From: Agromyces salentinus
Lineage (GTDB): Bacteria; Actinomycetota; Actinomycetes; Actinomycetales; Microbacteriaceae
Direction: 5' to 3'
NCBI RefSeq assembly: GCF_009749395.1
Contig: NZ_WBIR01000012.1
Coordinates: forward strand, 1-64,000
DNA length: 64,000 nucleotides
Positions 34,354-44,038 of this stretch are shown piece after piece. The position numbers were made by a program, and so were the translations under genes. Each line of letters begins with the position of its first letter. Positions within the stretch are counted from its first letter, which is position 1. The notes under the pieces are model-generated. The model did not search any database. It was given only the letters and a program-made list of their open reading frames with translations, and had not been told where the DNA came from.

Positions 34354-35895
34354 TCAGACCTGGGGCGCCGCGCTTCCCGCCGAGCCGGCGGGCCGGGGGC
34401 CGCGACGACGACGGCGACGACGGGGCGCGTCGTTGCCGTCGTGGTGCTCGCTGCCACCGCCGTCATGCGTGCCCGTGCCGGGCTCCCGCGTCGCGGTCGT
34501 CGCGGTGTCACCGGCGGACTGGGCGGATGCGGCGGACTCGACGGAGGTCGAGCTGGACGCGGCGGGCGTCGAGGCCTCGCCCTCGCTGCGACCGCCGCGC
34601 GTGCGCTGGCGTGATCGCGAGCTGCGCGGTGCGCGGGCCGACTCGCCCTCGCCACGAGCCTCGCTGCGGCCGGCGGTGCTCGACCGGCTCGGCGCGGCGG
34701 CCGGAGCGGCGGGCTTCAGGCGGCCCTTGGTGCCGGCGGGGATGTCGAGGTCCGTGAACAGGTGCGGGCTCGACGAGTAGGTCTCGACCGGCTCGGGCTG
34801 CCCGAACTCGAGCGCGCGGTTGATGAGGGCCCACTTGTGCAGGTCGTCCCAGTCGACGAAGGTGACCGCGATGCCGGTCTTGCCCGCGCGGCCGGTGCGG
34901 CCGGCACGGTGCAGGTACGCCTTGTCGTCGTCGGGGATGGTGTGGTTGATCACGTGGGTGACGTCGTCGACGTCGATGCCGCGAGCCGCGACATCCGTGG
35001 CGATGAGGATGTCCTTCTTGCCGGCCTTGAACGCGGCCATCGCGCGCTCGCGCTGGTCCTGGTTCAGGTCGCCGTGCACCGCCGCCGCGTTGAAGCCGCG
35101 ATCGTTGAGCTCCTCGACGAGCTTTGCGGCGGCACGCTTGGTGCGCGTGAAGATGACCGTCTTGCCCCGGCCCTCGGCCTGCAGGATCCGCGAGATGACC
35201 TCGTCCTTGTCGAGCGAGTGCGCGCGGTAGACGAGGTGCTTGATGTTCGCCTGCGTGAGGCCCTCGTCGGGGTCGGTCGCTCGGATGTGGATGGGCTTGG
35301 ACATGAACCGGCGTGCGAGCGCGACGATCGGACCCGGCATGGTCGCCGAGAAGAGCATCGTGTGGCGGTTGGCCGGGGTCTGCGCGAAGAGCTTCTCGAT
35401 GTCGGCGAGGAAGCCGAGGTCGAGCATCTTGTCGGCCTCGTCGAGCACCATCTCCTGCACGTTCTTCAACGAGAGCAGCCGCTGCGAGGCCAGGTCGAGG
35501 AGACGACCGGGGGTGCCCACGACGATCTGCGCGCCGGCCTTGATCTGCTCGATCTGGCCCTCGTACGCCTTGCCGCCGTAGATCGAGACGACCTTGGTGG
35601 GGCGGTTCGAGGTCGCGAGTTCGAGGTCCTCGGTGACCTGCACGCACAGCTCGCGCGTCGGCACGACGACGAGCACCTTGACGCCGGGCTCGGGGTCGTC
35701 GCCGATGCGCTGGATGATCGGGAGCCCGAAGCCGAAGGTCTTGCCGGTGCCGGTCTTCGCCTGGCCGATGATGTCCTGCCCGGACAGGGCGAGGGGGATC
35801 GTCTGCTCCTGGATGGGGAAGGCATCGAAGATGCCCTTGGTTGCGAGCGCGTCGACGATGTCGGACGCGACGCCGAGTTCTGCGAAAGTAGTCAA
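34354..35895 (-). CDS. rhlE: DEAD-box RNA helicase, RhlE type
   Basis: 513 aa ATP-dependent RNA helicase. Q motif FPIQEQTIPL, motif I AKTGTGKT at about 48-55, Ia PTRELCVQV, Ib GTPGRLLDL, motif II LDEADKML, motif III SAT, motif VI HRAGRTGRAG at about 340. The last 120 residues are low complexity, Ser/Thr/Ala-rich with a basic Arg-rich stretch (RRRRRRRGPRP), a likely RNA-binding tail. TTG 35895 (TTFAELGV) is the best start; no ATG or GTG precedes it in the right region. TATACC 14 bases upstream is a probable -10. Counterpart recalled as Rv3211. Confidence 0.9.
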   Translation of the reverse strand: MTTFAELGVASDIVDALATKGIFDAFPIQEQTIPLALSGQDIIGQAKTGTGKTFGFGLPIIQRIGDDPEPGVKVLVVVPTRELCVQVTEDLELATSNRPTKVVSIYGGKAYEGQIEQIKAGAQIVVGTPGRLLDLASQRLLSLKNVQEMVLDEADKMLDLGFLADIEKLFAQTPANRHTMLFSATMPGPIVALARRFMSKPIHIRATDPDEGLTQANIKHLVYRAHSLDKDEVISRILQAEGRGKTVIFTRTKRAAAKLVEELNDRGFNAAAVHGDLNQDQRERAMAAFKAGKKDILIATDVAARGIDVDDVTHVINHTIPDDDKAYLHRAGRTGRAGKTGIAVTFVDWDDLHKWALINRALEFGQPEPVETYSSSPHLFTDLDIPAGTKGRLKPAAPAAAPSRSSTAGRSEARGEGESARAPRSSRSRQRTRGGRSEGEASTPAASSSTSVESAASAQSAGDTATTATREPGTGTHDGGGSEHHDGNDAPRRRRRRRGPRPAGSAGSAAPQV

Positions 35896-36015
35896 GAATC
35901 TGCCTGTCGGTATAGCGGTAGTGATGCGCCCTGCTTCTCCTCGAGGCGCAACGGCTGCGGGTCCGATGCCCGCATGCGAGGCCCAGCTTATCCGAGAGTG
36001 GCTGAACGCCTCGGA

Positions 36016-36021
36016 TAGGCT
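36016..36021 (+). promoter_or_regulatory. Leaderless -10 box of the ferritin-like gene
   Basis: TAGGCT, 6-nt spacer GTGTGC, then GTG 36028. Confidence 0.5.
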
Positions 36022-36027
36022 GTGTGC

Positions 36028-36741
36028 GTGGTGTCCTGGATCAGTCGACGCGTGCCGCGTCCCGAAGCGCCGCGCCTCCGACCGCGCGTCGCGCCGACCG
36101 AGCTGACGAAGGTCGACTTCACCGAGCTGATTCCCGAGCCGGTGCCGTTCCTCGGCCAGGCGGCCTACATCCAGCTGGAGTTCTTCGAGGGTCTCTCCCG
36201 GGCGGTCGGCACCGCGCCGACGCTCGGTGCGAAGGAGGGCCTGAGCGCCGCGGCCGGCGTCGCCCTCGGCAAGCACCACGACCTCATCGCCGAACTGCGC
36301 CGCATGGACGTCGAGCCCGTCGACGTCATGGCGCCCTTCGCACCGGCGACGGCACGCCTGCATCACGCCTGGTCCGAAGGCGACTGGTACGAGCTCCTCC
36401 TCGCCATCCACGTCACGTCGGGCATGCTCGACGGCTACTTCGCCAGCCTCGCGAACGGGCTCCCGACCGACGTCGCCCGCCGCGTGCGGGGCATCCTCGA
36501 CCGCGGCGGTGCCGGCCTCGTGCTCGAGGGCGAGCTGGCGGCGGCCATCGCCGCCGAGCCGGGCCTCGCCGACCGACTCGCGCTCTGGGGCCGCAGCCTC
36601 GTCGGGGACACGCTGCTCATCGCGCGTTCGGCGCTGCACGCGTCGGATGCCCGCGGACTCGACGAGAAGGTCGAGCCGATCTTCACCGAGCTCATCGCCG
36701 ACCACACGCGTCGCATGGACGCGCTCGGCCTCACCGCCTGA
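36028..36741 (+). CDS. Ferritin-like fold protein (MiaE-like, Rv3210c type)
   Basis: 237 aa helical protein. Carboxylate/His pattern consistent with a di-iron ferritin-like bundle: QLEFFEGLSRA at about 48-58, LGKHHDLIAELRRM at about 82-95, and late segments VGDTLLIARSAL and ELIADHTRRMDALG. Homologues are annotated as ferritin-like or tRNA-modifying hydroxylase-like; the substrate here is unproven. Start chosen at GTG 36028, 6 nt after TAGGCT; GTG 36022 and 36031 are also in frame. Confidence 0.78.
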   Translation: MVSWISRRVPRPEAPRLRPRVAPTELTKVDFTELIPEPVPFLGQAAYIQLEFFEGLSRAVGTAPTLGAKEGLSAAAGVALGKHHDLIAELRRMDVEPVDVMAPFAPATARLHHAWSEGDWYELLLAIHVTSGMLDGYFASLANGLPTDVARRVRGILDRGGAGLVLEGELAAAIAAEPGLADRLALWGRSLVGDTLLIARSALHASDARGLDEKVEPIFTELIADHTRRMDALGLTA

Positions 36742-36769
36742 CCACGCCCTCGGTTCGCCGGCCGGAACA

Positions 36770-36810
36770 CGAACGGACCGGCCCTCCATGCGGAGGACGC
36801 GGTCCGTTCG
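36770..36810. terminator. Convergent terminator after the ferritin-like gene
   Basis: 11-bp stem CGAACGGACCG / CGGTCCGTTCG; the loop itself contains a CCTCC/GGAGG inner stem. It lies between convergent stops. Confidence 0.7.
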
Positions 36811-36837
36811 GGATTCTCCGCCGGGCGGCAGCGCGGT

Positions 36838-37164
36838 TCAGTGCACCGGCGTGGCGCGGGTGTCCGTCCCGGCCCCTGGCCGGGCCAGGCGCTCGAAGAG
36901 CGCGGCATCCGCTCGCTCGCGACGCGGACCGATGAGGTACGCGGTCGCCGCGGCGGCGAGGCCGGCCACGACGAACGAGGCGACCCAGATCCAGGTGCCG
37001 TCCCAGGCCCAGCCGAGCCAGGTCAGCGCGACCCAGACGACGGCCGCGACGCCCGCACCGATCGCCGGGACCAGCGCGACCCCGTGCGTGTTGCGCAACG
37101 GCAGCAGGTAGCGGGCCGCGATGCCGAGGATCGCCCCGCCGAGCACGACGAAGAGCAGTTCCAT
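36838..37164 (-). CDS. Small three-helix membrane protein
   Basis: 108 aa beginning MELLFVVLGGAILGIAARYL, with helices at about 2-20, 30-50 and 56-80 and a charged C-terminal tail. I do not recognise a family beyond 'actinobacterial membrane protein next to DUF3107'. It begins 1 base after the DUF3107 stop, so the two form an operon. Confidence 0.78.
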   Translation of the reverse strand: MELLFVVLGGAILGIAARYLLPLRNTHGVALVPAIGAGVAAVVWVALTWLGWAWDGTWIWVASFVVAGLAAAATAYLIGPRRERADAALFERLARPGAGTDTRATPVH

Positions 37165-37165
37165 G

Positions 37166-37390
37166 TCAGGCGACGAATCCGACGCGTCGTGCCTCTTCGC
37201 CGCTGATCTCGACATAGGCGAGCGCTGCGGCCGGAACGAGGAAGACGGTGCCCTTCGAGTCGATGAACTCGAGCGACTTCGCGTCGCCCGCGAGCGCCGC
37301 CGCGACCTGGGACTTGACCTCCTCGGGCGTCTGCGCCGACTCGAAGCCGAGTTCGCGGGGGGAGTTCTGAATGCCGATCCGTACGTCCAC
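37166..37390 (-). CDS. DUF3107 protein (TB9.4-like)
   Basis: 74 aa small soluble protein, begins MDVRIGIQNSPRELGFES and ends EEARRVGFVA. Matches the actinobacterial DUF3107 family (Rv3208A, TB9.4), an ATP-binding-domain-sized protein of unknown role. GTG 37390 is preceded by GAAAGG. A TAGTGT -10 candidate lies about 30 bases upstream. Confidence 0.88.
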   Translation of the reverse strand: MDVRIGIQNSPRELGFESAQTPEEVKSQVAAALAGDAKSLEFIDSKGTVFLVPAAALAYVEISGEEARRVGFVA

Positions 37391-37472
37391 AGTGGGGGCC
37401 TTTCTGTCCTTGCGACCACACTAGGACACGGCTCGCGGGCACCGGCGCACGTTCACTGTCGGCGGAACGGGT

Positions 37473-37478
37473 TAGCGT
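37473..37478 (+). promoter_or_regulatory. Leaderless -10 box of adnA
   Basis: TAGCGT, 6-nt spacer GTGGCC, ATG 37485; supports ATG 37485 over GTG 37479. Confidence 0.55.
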
Positions 37479-37484
37479 GTGGCC

Positions 37485-40400
37485 ATGCCCAGCCCCACCG
37501 TCTCCTCGCCGCCCGAGGCGAGCGACACGGCGCACGTCGAAGCCCCGGTCGATGTCGCCTCGCACCCGCTCCACCACGCCGGGATCGCCGCGCGCGACAT
37601 CGGGCACGGCCATGTCGCGGTCTTCGGCGCACCGGGGTCCGGCAAGACGACCCTCGCGGTCGAACTCGTGGCCGACCGGGTCGAACGGCTCGGCTACGGC
37701 GTCGACGAGGTGCTCGTGCTCTGCGCCACGCGGACGACGGCCACGGCGCTGCGCGATCGCATCGCCGTCCGTCTCGGAGCGACCACCCGGGGGCCGCTCG
37801 CGCGAACCGCCAACTCCATCGCGTTCCAGCTCGTGCGCGCCTACACCGGTGCACCCGTCACGCTCCTCACGGGCGGCGAGCACGACCGCATCGTCGCCGA
37901 TCTCATCGAGGGCGGCATCCGCGACGGGTTCGGCCCGGCCTGGCCCGACCCGCTCACCCCCGAGGTGCGCTCGCTGCGCGGCTTCCGAAGCGAGTTGCGC
38001 GACCTGCTGATGCGCGCCGTCGAGCTCGGCATCGACGAGGTCGAGCTCGCTCGCCTCGGCGAGGCCGCAGCGCGCCCCGAATGGGTCGCCGCCGCGGCGT
38101 TCATGGCCGAGTACGCCGACGTCAAGGAGCAGGTCCGGCCCGACCAGTTCGACTCCGCCGAGCTCGGTGCGTTCGCCGCGTCGATCGTGCGGCGCAGCGC
38201 CGCCGATCCTGCGGCATCCGCAGCGCTCGGACCACTCGCCGGGCTCCGCCTGCTCGTCGTCGACGATGCCCAGGAGACCACCGAGGCCGCCGCGGCGCTG
38301 ATCGCCGCGTTCGCCGCCTGCGACGTGCAGGTCGTCGCGATCGGCGATCCCGACGTCGCGAGCAACGGGTTCCGCGGAGGGCGGCCCGAACTCCTCGGCT
38401 CGTTGTCCTCCGTGCTCGACGGCGCGCCGGTGCAGCGCATCGACCTGCCGCTCGTGCATCGCGGGCGCCCCGGCATCGCCGAGATGCTCACCGGCGTGCG
38501 TTCGCACATCGGCACGGCCCTCGGCGGCAGCCATCGTGCGGCCGCCCTCGCCCGGTCGCACGACGTCGACGCGCTCGCGCCCCTGCTCGGCATCGAGGCG
38601 CCCTCGAGCGCGTCGCAGTCGCTCGCGATCGCCTCCCTCCTCCGCGAACGCCACCTGCTCGACGGGGTGCCGTGGTCGCAGATGGCCGTCGTGCTTCGAT
38701 CCGGTGCGGATGTCCCGGCCGTCGAACGTGCGCTCGCACTGGCCGACGTGCCGACCGCGGGCGTCGCGACGGGCCTCGCCCTCCGGGACGCCCCCGCGGC
38801 CGCCGCACTGCTCACGGCCTGCTCGGTCGTGCTCGGCCGCGAGCCGCTCACGGCAGACCTCGCCGTGACGCTGCTCACCGGGCCCCTCGGCCGGCTCGAC
38901 GGCGTGGGCCTCAGGCGGCTGCGCCTCGCACTCCGGCACGAGGAGCTCGCCGCGGGCGGCGATCGCACCGGCGACGAACTGCTCGTCGACGCGCTCGGCG
39001 CGCCCGGCGGGTTCGCCACGATCGACGCGGCTCCCGGCCGCCGCGCGGCCAAGCTCGCCGCCGTGCTCGAGGCGGCGAAGGGCATCGCGACGGCCGGCGG
39101 CAGCATCGAGGAGGTGCTCTGGTCGCTCTGGGAGGGCAGCGCGCTCGCCGCGGAGTGGAGCAGGCAGGCCGGTGGCACCGGCGTGCTCGCCGACGAGGCC
39201 GACCGGCAGCTCGATGCCGCGGTCGCGCTGTTCGCCGCCGCGACCCGGTTCGTCGAGCGCGAACCCGATGCGCCCGCGACGCGCTTCGTCGACGAGGTGC
39301 TCGCGAGCGAGCTCCCCGAGGACTCCCTCGCGCCGCGCCGCACCGCCGAGACCGTGCTCGTCACCACGCCGCAGTCGCTCGTCGGCCGGGAGTTCGACGT
39401 GGTCGTCATCGCGGGCCTCCAGGATGCGGTGTGGCCGAACCTGCGCCCACGCGGGACCCTCCTGCACTCCGCCCTGCTCGCGAGGGTTGCGCAGGCGCAG
39501 CGCGCCGGTGCTCCGTTGCCGGGAGTCGACTCACCGGCGGAGGCGCGGGCCGGCGTTCGCGATGACGAGCTGCGCATGTTCGTGCTCGCGGCGTCGCGGG
39601 CGCGCCGACAGGTCGTGCTCGCCTGCACGGCCAACGACGACGAGCAGCCGTCGGTGCTCATGGGGTACGCCCGCGAGCGGGTGCGGCAGCGCCGACGCCC
39701 GTTGCACCTCCGGCAGCTGGTCGGCGTGCTGCGCCGCGACGCGGTCGCGGGAGACGCCGAGTCCGCGGCCGCCCTCGCCCTGCTCGCCGAGGAGGGCGTC
39801 GCCGGAGCCGGACCGGCTGAATGGTACGGGCTCGCCGAGCCCACGACGCAGGCGCCGCTCGTCGACCTCGACGGCGACCCCGAGGCGACCGTCGCCGTCT
39901 CCCCGTCGCAGATCGATCGCGTGGAGGAGTCGCCGCTCGGCTGGTTCGTCGACCACGTCGCGTCGCCGCCGTCGGGCGTGGCCGCGTCGATCGGCACGAT
40001 CGTGCACGCGGTCGTCGAGGAGGTCGGGGGGCGCGAGGACGGCGACACGAGCCTGGACGCCATCTGGGCCGCCGTCGAGACGCGGCTGAAGGGCGTGCGC
40101 TTCGAGGCCGGCTGGGTCGCCGAACGCGAACGCCGCGGAGCCAGACGCATGGCCGAAGGGGCCGCGGAGTACCTGACCTCGTTCGGCGACGACGAGAAGG
40201 TGCTGCTCGGCGCCGAGGGCCGCTTCACGATCACGGTCGACCGCGTGCGCATCACCGGCACGATCGACCGCATCGAGGCCTCGGCCGACGGCACGACGGT
40301 CATCGTCGACCTGAAGACCGGGCGGACGCCGCCGACCTATGCCCAGACCGCCGAGCATCCTCAACTGGCCGCCTACCAACTGGCGGCCAGGCAGGGCGCG

Positions 40401-40652
40401 ATCGAGTCGGCCGGCACCCTCGGCGGCGCCAAGCTGGTCTACGTCGCCACCCCGTCGCGTGGGCTCGCGTACACCGAGCGCGCGCAGCAGCCGTTCGACG
40501 ACGATGCCGAGGAGTCCTTCCGCGAACGCCTCGCCGACGTGGGCCGGGTCATGGCCGGTGCCACGTTCGAGGGCCCCGCCGAACTCGGGCACCGGTCCCG
40601 GTTCGGGTCCTGGCAGTACCGCGTGCACCTCGTGCCGGCGGTCTCGGCATGA
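37485..40652 (+). CDS. adnA: Helicase-nuclease subunit AdnA
   Basis: 1055 aa. With AdnB it forms the actinobacterial double-strand-break end-resection motor-nuclease (AdnAB, known from mycobacteria). UvrD-like motor: Walker A FGAPGSGKTT at about 47-56, degenerate motif II LLVVDDAQETTE at about 256-267 (DDAQ in place of DExQ), motif III AIGDPDVAS, motif VI region LAASRARRQVVLA. C-terminal RecB-type nuclease: GTIVHAVVEEVGG, VIVDLKTGRTPPT at about 940-952 and HPQLAAYQLAA. The degenerate motif II fits AdnA acting as the weaker or non-leading motor. It overlaps adnB by ATGA. Confidence 0.92.
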   Translation: MPSPTVSSPPEASDTAHVEAPVDVASHPLHHAGIAARDIGHGHVAVFGAPGSGKTTLAVELVADRVERLGYGVDEVLVLCATRTTATALRDRIAVRLGATTRGPLARTANSIAFQLVRAYTGAPVTLLTGGEHDRIVADLIEGGIRDGFGPAWPDPLTPEVRSLRGFRSELRDLLMRAVELGIDEVELARLGEAAARPEWVAAAAFMAEYADVKEQVRPDQFDSAELGAFAASIVRRSAADPAASAALGPLAGLRLLVVDDAQETTEAAAALIAAFAACDVQVVAIGDPDVASNGFRGGRPELLGSLSSVLDGAPVQRIDLPLVHRGRPGIAEMLTGVRSHIGTALGGSHRAAALARSHDVDALAPLLGIEAPSSASQSLAIASLLRERHLLDGVPWSQMAVVLRSGADVPAVERALALADVPTAGVATGLALRDAPAAAALLTACSVVLGREPLTADLAVTLLTGPLGRLDGVGLRRLRLALRHEELAAGGDRTGDELLVDALGAPGGFATIDAAPGRRAAKLAAVLEAAKGIATAGGSIEEVLWSLWEGSALAAEWSRQAGGTGVLADEADRQLDAAVALFAAATRFVEREPDAPATRFVDEVLASELPEDSLAPRRTAETVLVTTPQSLVGREFDVVVIAGLQDAVWPNLRPRGTLLHSALLARVAQAQRAGAPLPGVDSPAEARAGVRDDELRMFVLAASRARRQVVLACTANDDEQPSVLMGYARERVRQRRRPLHLRQLVGVLRRDAVAGDAESAAALALLAEEGVAGAGPAEWYGLAEPTTQAPLVDLDGDPEATVAVSPSQIDRVEESPLGWFVDHVASPPSGVAASIGTIVHAVVEEVGGREDGDTSLDAIWAAVETRLKGVRFEAGWVAERERRGARRMAEGAAEYLTSFGDDEKVLLGAEGRFTITVDRVRITGTIDRIEASADGTTVIVDLKTGRTPPTYAQTAEHPQLAAYQLAARQGAIESAGTLGGAKLVYVATPSRGLAYTERAQQPFDDDAEESFRERLADVGRVMAGATFEGPAELGHRSRFGSWQYRVHLVPAVSA

Positions 40653-43600
40653 GCGGCCGCGACGCCGCGATCAGCGCTGCGGAGATCGCCACCCGACTCG
40701 GGCTCCACCTGCCGACGCCCGAGCAGCAGGCGGTCATCGAAGCCGATCCGCACGGGGCCAGCATCGTGGTCGCGGGGGCCGGGAGCGGCAAGACCGAGAC
40801 GATGGCGAACCGCGTCGTCTGGCTGCTGGCCAACGGACACGTGGGCGTCGCCGACGTGCTCGGGCTCACCTTCACCCGCAAGGCCGCGGGCGAACTCGCC
40901 GAGCGCGTCCGTGAACGGGTCGCGCAACTCGTCGCCGAGGGCATCGCCGACCTCGAGATCGATCCCCTCGAGTCCGCGACGGTCAGCACCTACCACGCGT
41001 TCGCCAGCGCGATCTACCGAGAGCACGCCATGCGCATCGGCCGCGAGCCGGACGCGACCGTGCTCGGCGAGGCATCGGCATGGCTGCTCGCCCGCTCCGT
41101 CGTGAGCGGTTCAGCCGACCCGAGGCTCATCGAGCTCGACGCATCCCTCGACAAGGTCACGGGCGCGACCCTCTCGCTCAGCCGCGCCCTCGCCGAGAAC
41201 GTGGCCGACAGCCGCGACGTGCGCGCCTTCACGCGTGATTTCCTCGGCATGCGGGGACTGCCCATCGACGCACCGCGCAAGCGCACGGACTTCGAATCGT
41301 TCGTCGGCGCCCTGGGCGTGGTCGACGCCCTGCCGCCACTGCTCGACCTCGCCGACGCCTACGCCGCAGCGAAGCGCGAACGCGGCTACGTCGAGTTCTC
41401 CGACCAGGTCGCGCTCGCCCTGCAGATCTGCAGCGAGCACCCCGAGGTCGTCGCCGAGCACCGCGAGCGCTCCCGCACCGTGCTGCTCGACGAGTACCAG
41501 GACACGAGCGTCGTGCAGACGCGGCTGCTCGCCACGCTGTTCGACGGGCACCCGGTCATGGCGGTGGGCGACCCCGACCAGTCGATCTACGGATGGCGCG
41601 GGGCGAGCGCGGCGAACCTCGCCAGGTTCGACCGCGACTTCGGACGGGGTCGTGCCGCGGTCTACCACCTCTCGACGAGCTGGCGGAATCCCCGCATCGT
41701 GCTCGATGCGGCGAACACGCTCATCGCCCCGCTCGACGCCGGCATCCCGAAGGCACCGCTCGCGCCGTCGCCGTTCGCCGCGACCGGACGCCTCGAGATC
41801 GACTGGTCCGAGACCATCGAGGGCGAGGCCGACCGGGTCGCGGCCTGGTTCGCCGCGCACCTCGTCCGCGGTGCCGGCGCGAAGAGCGGCGCGCTGCTCT
41901 GCCGCACGTTCTCGAACGTCGAGGTGTTCACCACCGCTCTCCGCGCGCACGGCGTTCCCGTGCACGTGCTCGGACTCGCCGGGCTGCTCGACCAGCCGGT
42001 GATCGCCGACCTCGTCTGCACGCTGCGGGTGCTGCACGATCCCACCGCCGGCTCGGAGCTCGTGCGCGTGCTCGGCGGCGCCCGCTGGCGTGTCGGTCCG
42101 GCCGACCTCGCGGGGCTGCGGGCGGTCGCGGCCTGGCTCGTCGACCGCGACCTCTCGCGTCGACGCCTCGACGACTCAGTTCGCCGCGAGCTCCGCGCCT
42201 CCGTGGCTGCGGAGGAGTCGCCGTCCATCGTCGACGCGCTCGACTTCGTGCTCACGGCACCCGACGACCATCGGGCGCTCGCGGGCATCAGCGAGACCGG
42301 GTTGGGTCGCATGCGCCGCGCCGGAGCACAGTTGCAGTCGCTGCGGCGCCGGGCCGGGCTCGGCCTCGTCGACTTCGTGCACCTGGTGCAGCAGGAGCTG
42401 CTCCTCGACATCGAGGCCACCGCCAATGCGGACCAGCCGCTCGGGCGCCCGAGCCTCGAGGCGTTCGACGAGCTGCTCGCTGCGTTCGCAGAGGACTCCG
42501 AGCACCCCACCCTCGGCGCCTTCCTCGGCTGGCTCACCGAGGCCGAGCAGCGGGACCGGCTGTCGCCGCGGCAGGACGAGCCCGAACCGGGGGCCGTCCA
42601 GGTACTCTCCATCCACGGGTCGAAGGGCCTCGAATGGGATGCCGTGGCCGTTCCGCGCATGGTCGAGGACGAGATCCCCTCGAAGCCTCGCTCGTCGAAA
42701 GGCTGGCTCGCCTTCGGCGAACTGCCCGACGAGTTCAAGGGCGACTGCGACGAGCTGCCCGAGCTCGGCTGGCGCGGCGTCCAGAGCCAGCGCGAGTTCG
42801 ACGAGGCCGTGAAGGCCTTCGCCGAGGAGAACCGCGACGGCCATGCCGAGGAGGAGCGTCGGCTCGCCTACGTGGCCATCACGCGCACGCGCTCGGACCT
42901 CCTGCTGAGCGGATCGTGGTGGTCGACGCAGAAAACGCCACGGGCGCCGAGTCCGTTCCTGCGGGAGCTCGCCGTCGCGGGGGTCATCGATCCGGGGAGG
43001 CTTCCGACCCGACCCGAGTCCGATGAGAACCCGCGCTCGGGTGCCGTCGTCCGAGCGGTGTGGCCACTCGATCCCCTCGGCTTCCGACGCGACGGCGTGC
43101 ACCGCGCGGCCGAAGCGGTCCGCGAGGCCGCACGGCGACCCAGCGGATCCGGAATCGGCCCGCAGCTCTCGTCCGAGCTCACGTTGCTCATCGAGGAGCG
43201 TCGTCGTCGACAGGAAGGTCCCGGCTCGACGCCGATCCCGTCGCGCATCCCGGCGTCCCGGTTCAAGGACTACCTCGACGATCCCGAGGCCGTGGCGGCG
43301 CAGTTGCGGCGACCGATGCCGCAACGGCCCTACCGGGCGACCCGGCTCGGAACCCTCTTCCACGACTGGGTGGAGCACCGCTCGACGGGGGAGTCCGCTG
43401 CCGCGGGCATCGACGACGGGCTCTTCGCCCTCGACGGCACCTTCGGCGACGACGGCGACGAGCTGTTCGTCACGGCAGACGGCGTCGGGCTCCTCGAATC
43501 CGCGGACGACGACGTCGCGGAGGCCACTCTCGGGAGCTCCGACGAGAGCACCGGTGGCGCCTTGCCCGCGTCAGACGCGGGCTCGGCCTCGGCCGGTGAC

Positions 43601-44038
43601 GCGCGACGCTCGACGCGCACGCTGGCCGACCGAGAGCGCCTCCGGGCGCTCAGGGCGACGTTCGAGGCATCCGAGTGGGGCGACCGCAAGCCGATCGCAG
43701 TCGAGATCGAACTGCACCTTCCGATCGACGAGCACGTCTTCGTCTGCAAGCTGGACGCGGTGTACGACGTGCCCGCCGACGGGGAGCTCGCTGCCCGCGG
43801 CATCCGATACCAGGTGGTCGACTGGAAGACGGGTCGGGCGCCGCGCAATGCACGCGACCTCGAGCTGAAGCAGACCCAGCTCGCGTTGTACCGACTCGCC
43901 TACGCCGCATGGTCGGGCGTGCCGGTCGAGCAGATCGATGCGGTGTTCTACTTCGTCGAGGACGACCGGACCATCCGTCCGACCGAGCTCTACGACGAGG
44001 CGGCGTTGCGGCGGGCCTGGGCCTCTGCGGTCAGCTGA
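40649..44038 (+). CDS. adnB: Helicase-nuclease subunit AdnB
   Basis: 1129 aa, the lead motor/nuclease partner of AdnA. Q motif TPEQQAVIE, Walker A VAGAGSGKTETM at about 40-51, motif Ia LTFTRKAAGELAERV, motif II LLDEYQDTS at about 281-289, motif III GDPDQSIYGWRGA, motif VI VAITRTRSDLLLS at about 741-753. Nuclease domain: GTLFHDWVEH at about 903, CKLDAVYDV at about 1033, VVDWKTGRAP at about 1054 and QTQLALYRLAY. All catalytic residues are intact. Start ATG 40649 overlaps the adnA stop. The last 49 bases are antisense to the 3' end of the convergent phosphotransferase-like gene. Confidence 0.94.
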   Translation: MSGRDAAISAAEIATRLGLHLPTPEQQAVIEADPHGASIVVAGAGSGKTETMANRVVWLLANGHVGVADVLGLTFTRKAAGELAERVRERVAQLVAEGIADLEIDPLESATVSTYHAFASAIYREHAMRIGREPDATVLGEASAWLLARSVVSGSADPRLIELDASLDKVTGATLSLSRALAENVADSRDVRAFTRDFLGMRGLPIDAPRKRTDFESFVGALGVVDALPPLLDLADAYAAAKRERGYVEFSDQVALALQICSEHPEVVAEHRERSRTVLLDEYQDTSVVQTRLLATLFDGHPVMAVGDPDQSIYGWRGASAANLARFDRDFGRGRAAVYHLSTSWRNPRIVLDAANTLIAPLDAGIPKAPLAPSPFAATGRLEIDWSETIEGEADRVAAWFAAHLVRGAGAKSGALLCRTFSNVEVFTTALRAHGVPVHVLGLAGLLDQPVIADLVCTLRVLHDPTAGSELVRVLGGARWRVGPADLAGLRAVAAWLVDRDLSRRRLDDSVRRELRASVAAEESPSIVDALDFVLTAPDDHRALAGISETGLGRMRRAGAQLQSLRRRAGLGLVDFVHLVQQELLLDIEATANADQPLGRPSLEAFDELLAAFAEDSEHPTLGAFLGWLTEAEQRDRLSPRQDEPEPGAVQVLSIHGSKGLEWDAVAVPRMVEDEIPSKPRSSKGWLAFGELPDEFKGDCDELPELGWRGVQSQREFDEAVKAFAEENRDGHAEEERRLAYVAITRTRSDLLLSGSWWSTQKTPRAPSPFLRELAVAGVIDPGRLPTRPESDENPRSGAVVRAVWPLDPLGFRRDGVHRAAEAVREAARRPSGSGIGPQLSSELTLLIEERRRRQEGPGSTPIPSRIPASRFKDYLDDPEAVAAQLRRPMPQRPYRATRLGTLFHDWVEHRSTGESAAAGIDDGLFALDGTFGDDGDELFVTADGVGLLESADDDVAEATLGSSDESTGGALPASDAGSASAGDARRSTRTLADRERLRALRATFEASEWGDRKPIAVEIELHLPIDEHVFVCKLDAVYDVPADGELAARGIRYQVVDWKTGRAPRNARDLELKQTQLALYRLAYAAWSGVPVEQIDAVFYFVEDDRTIRPTELYDEAALRRAWASAVS

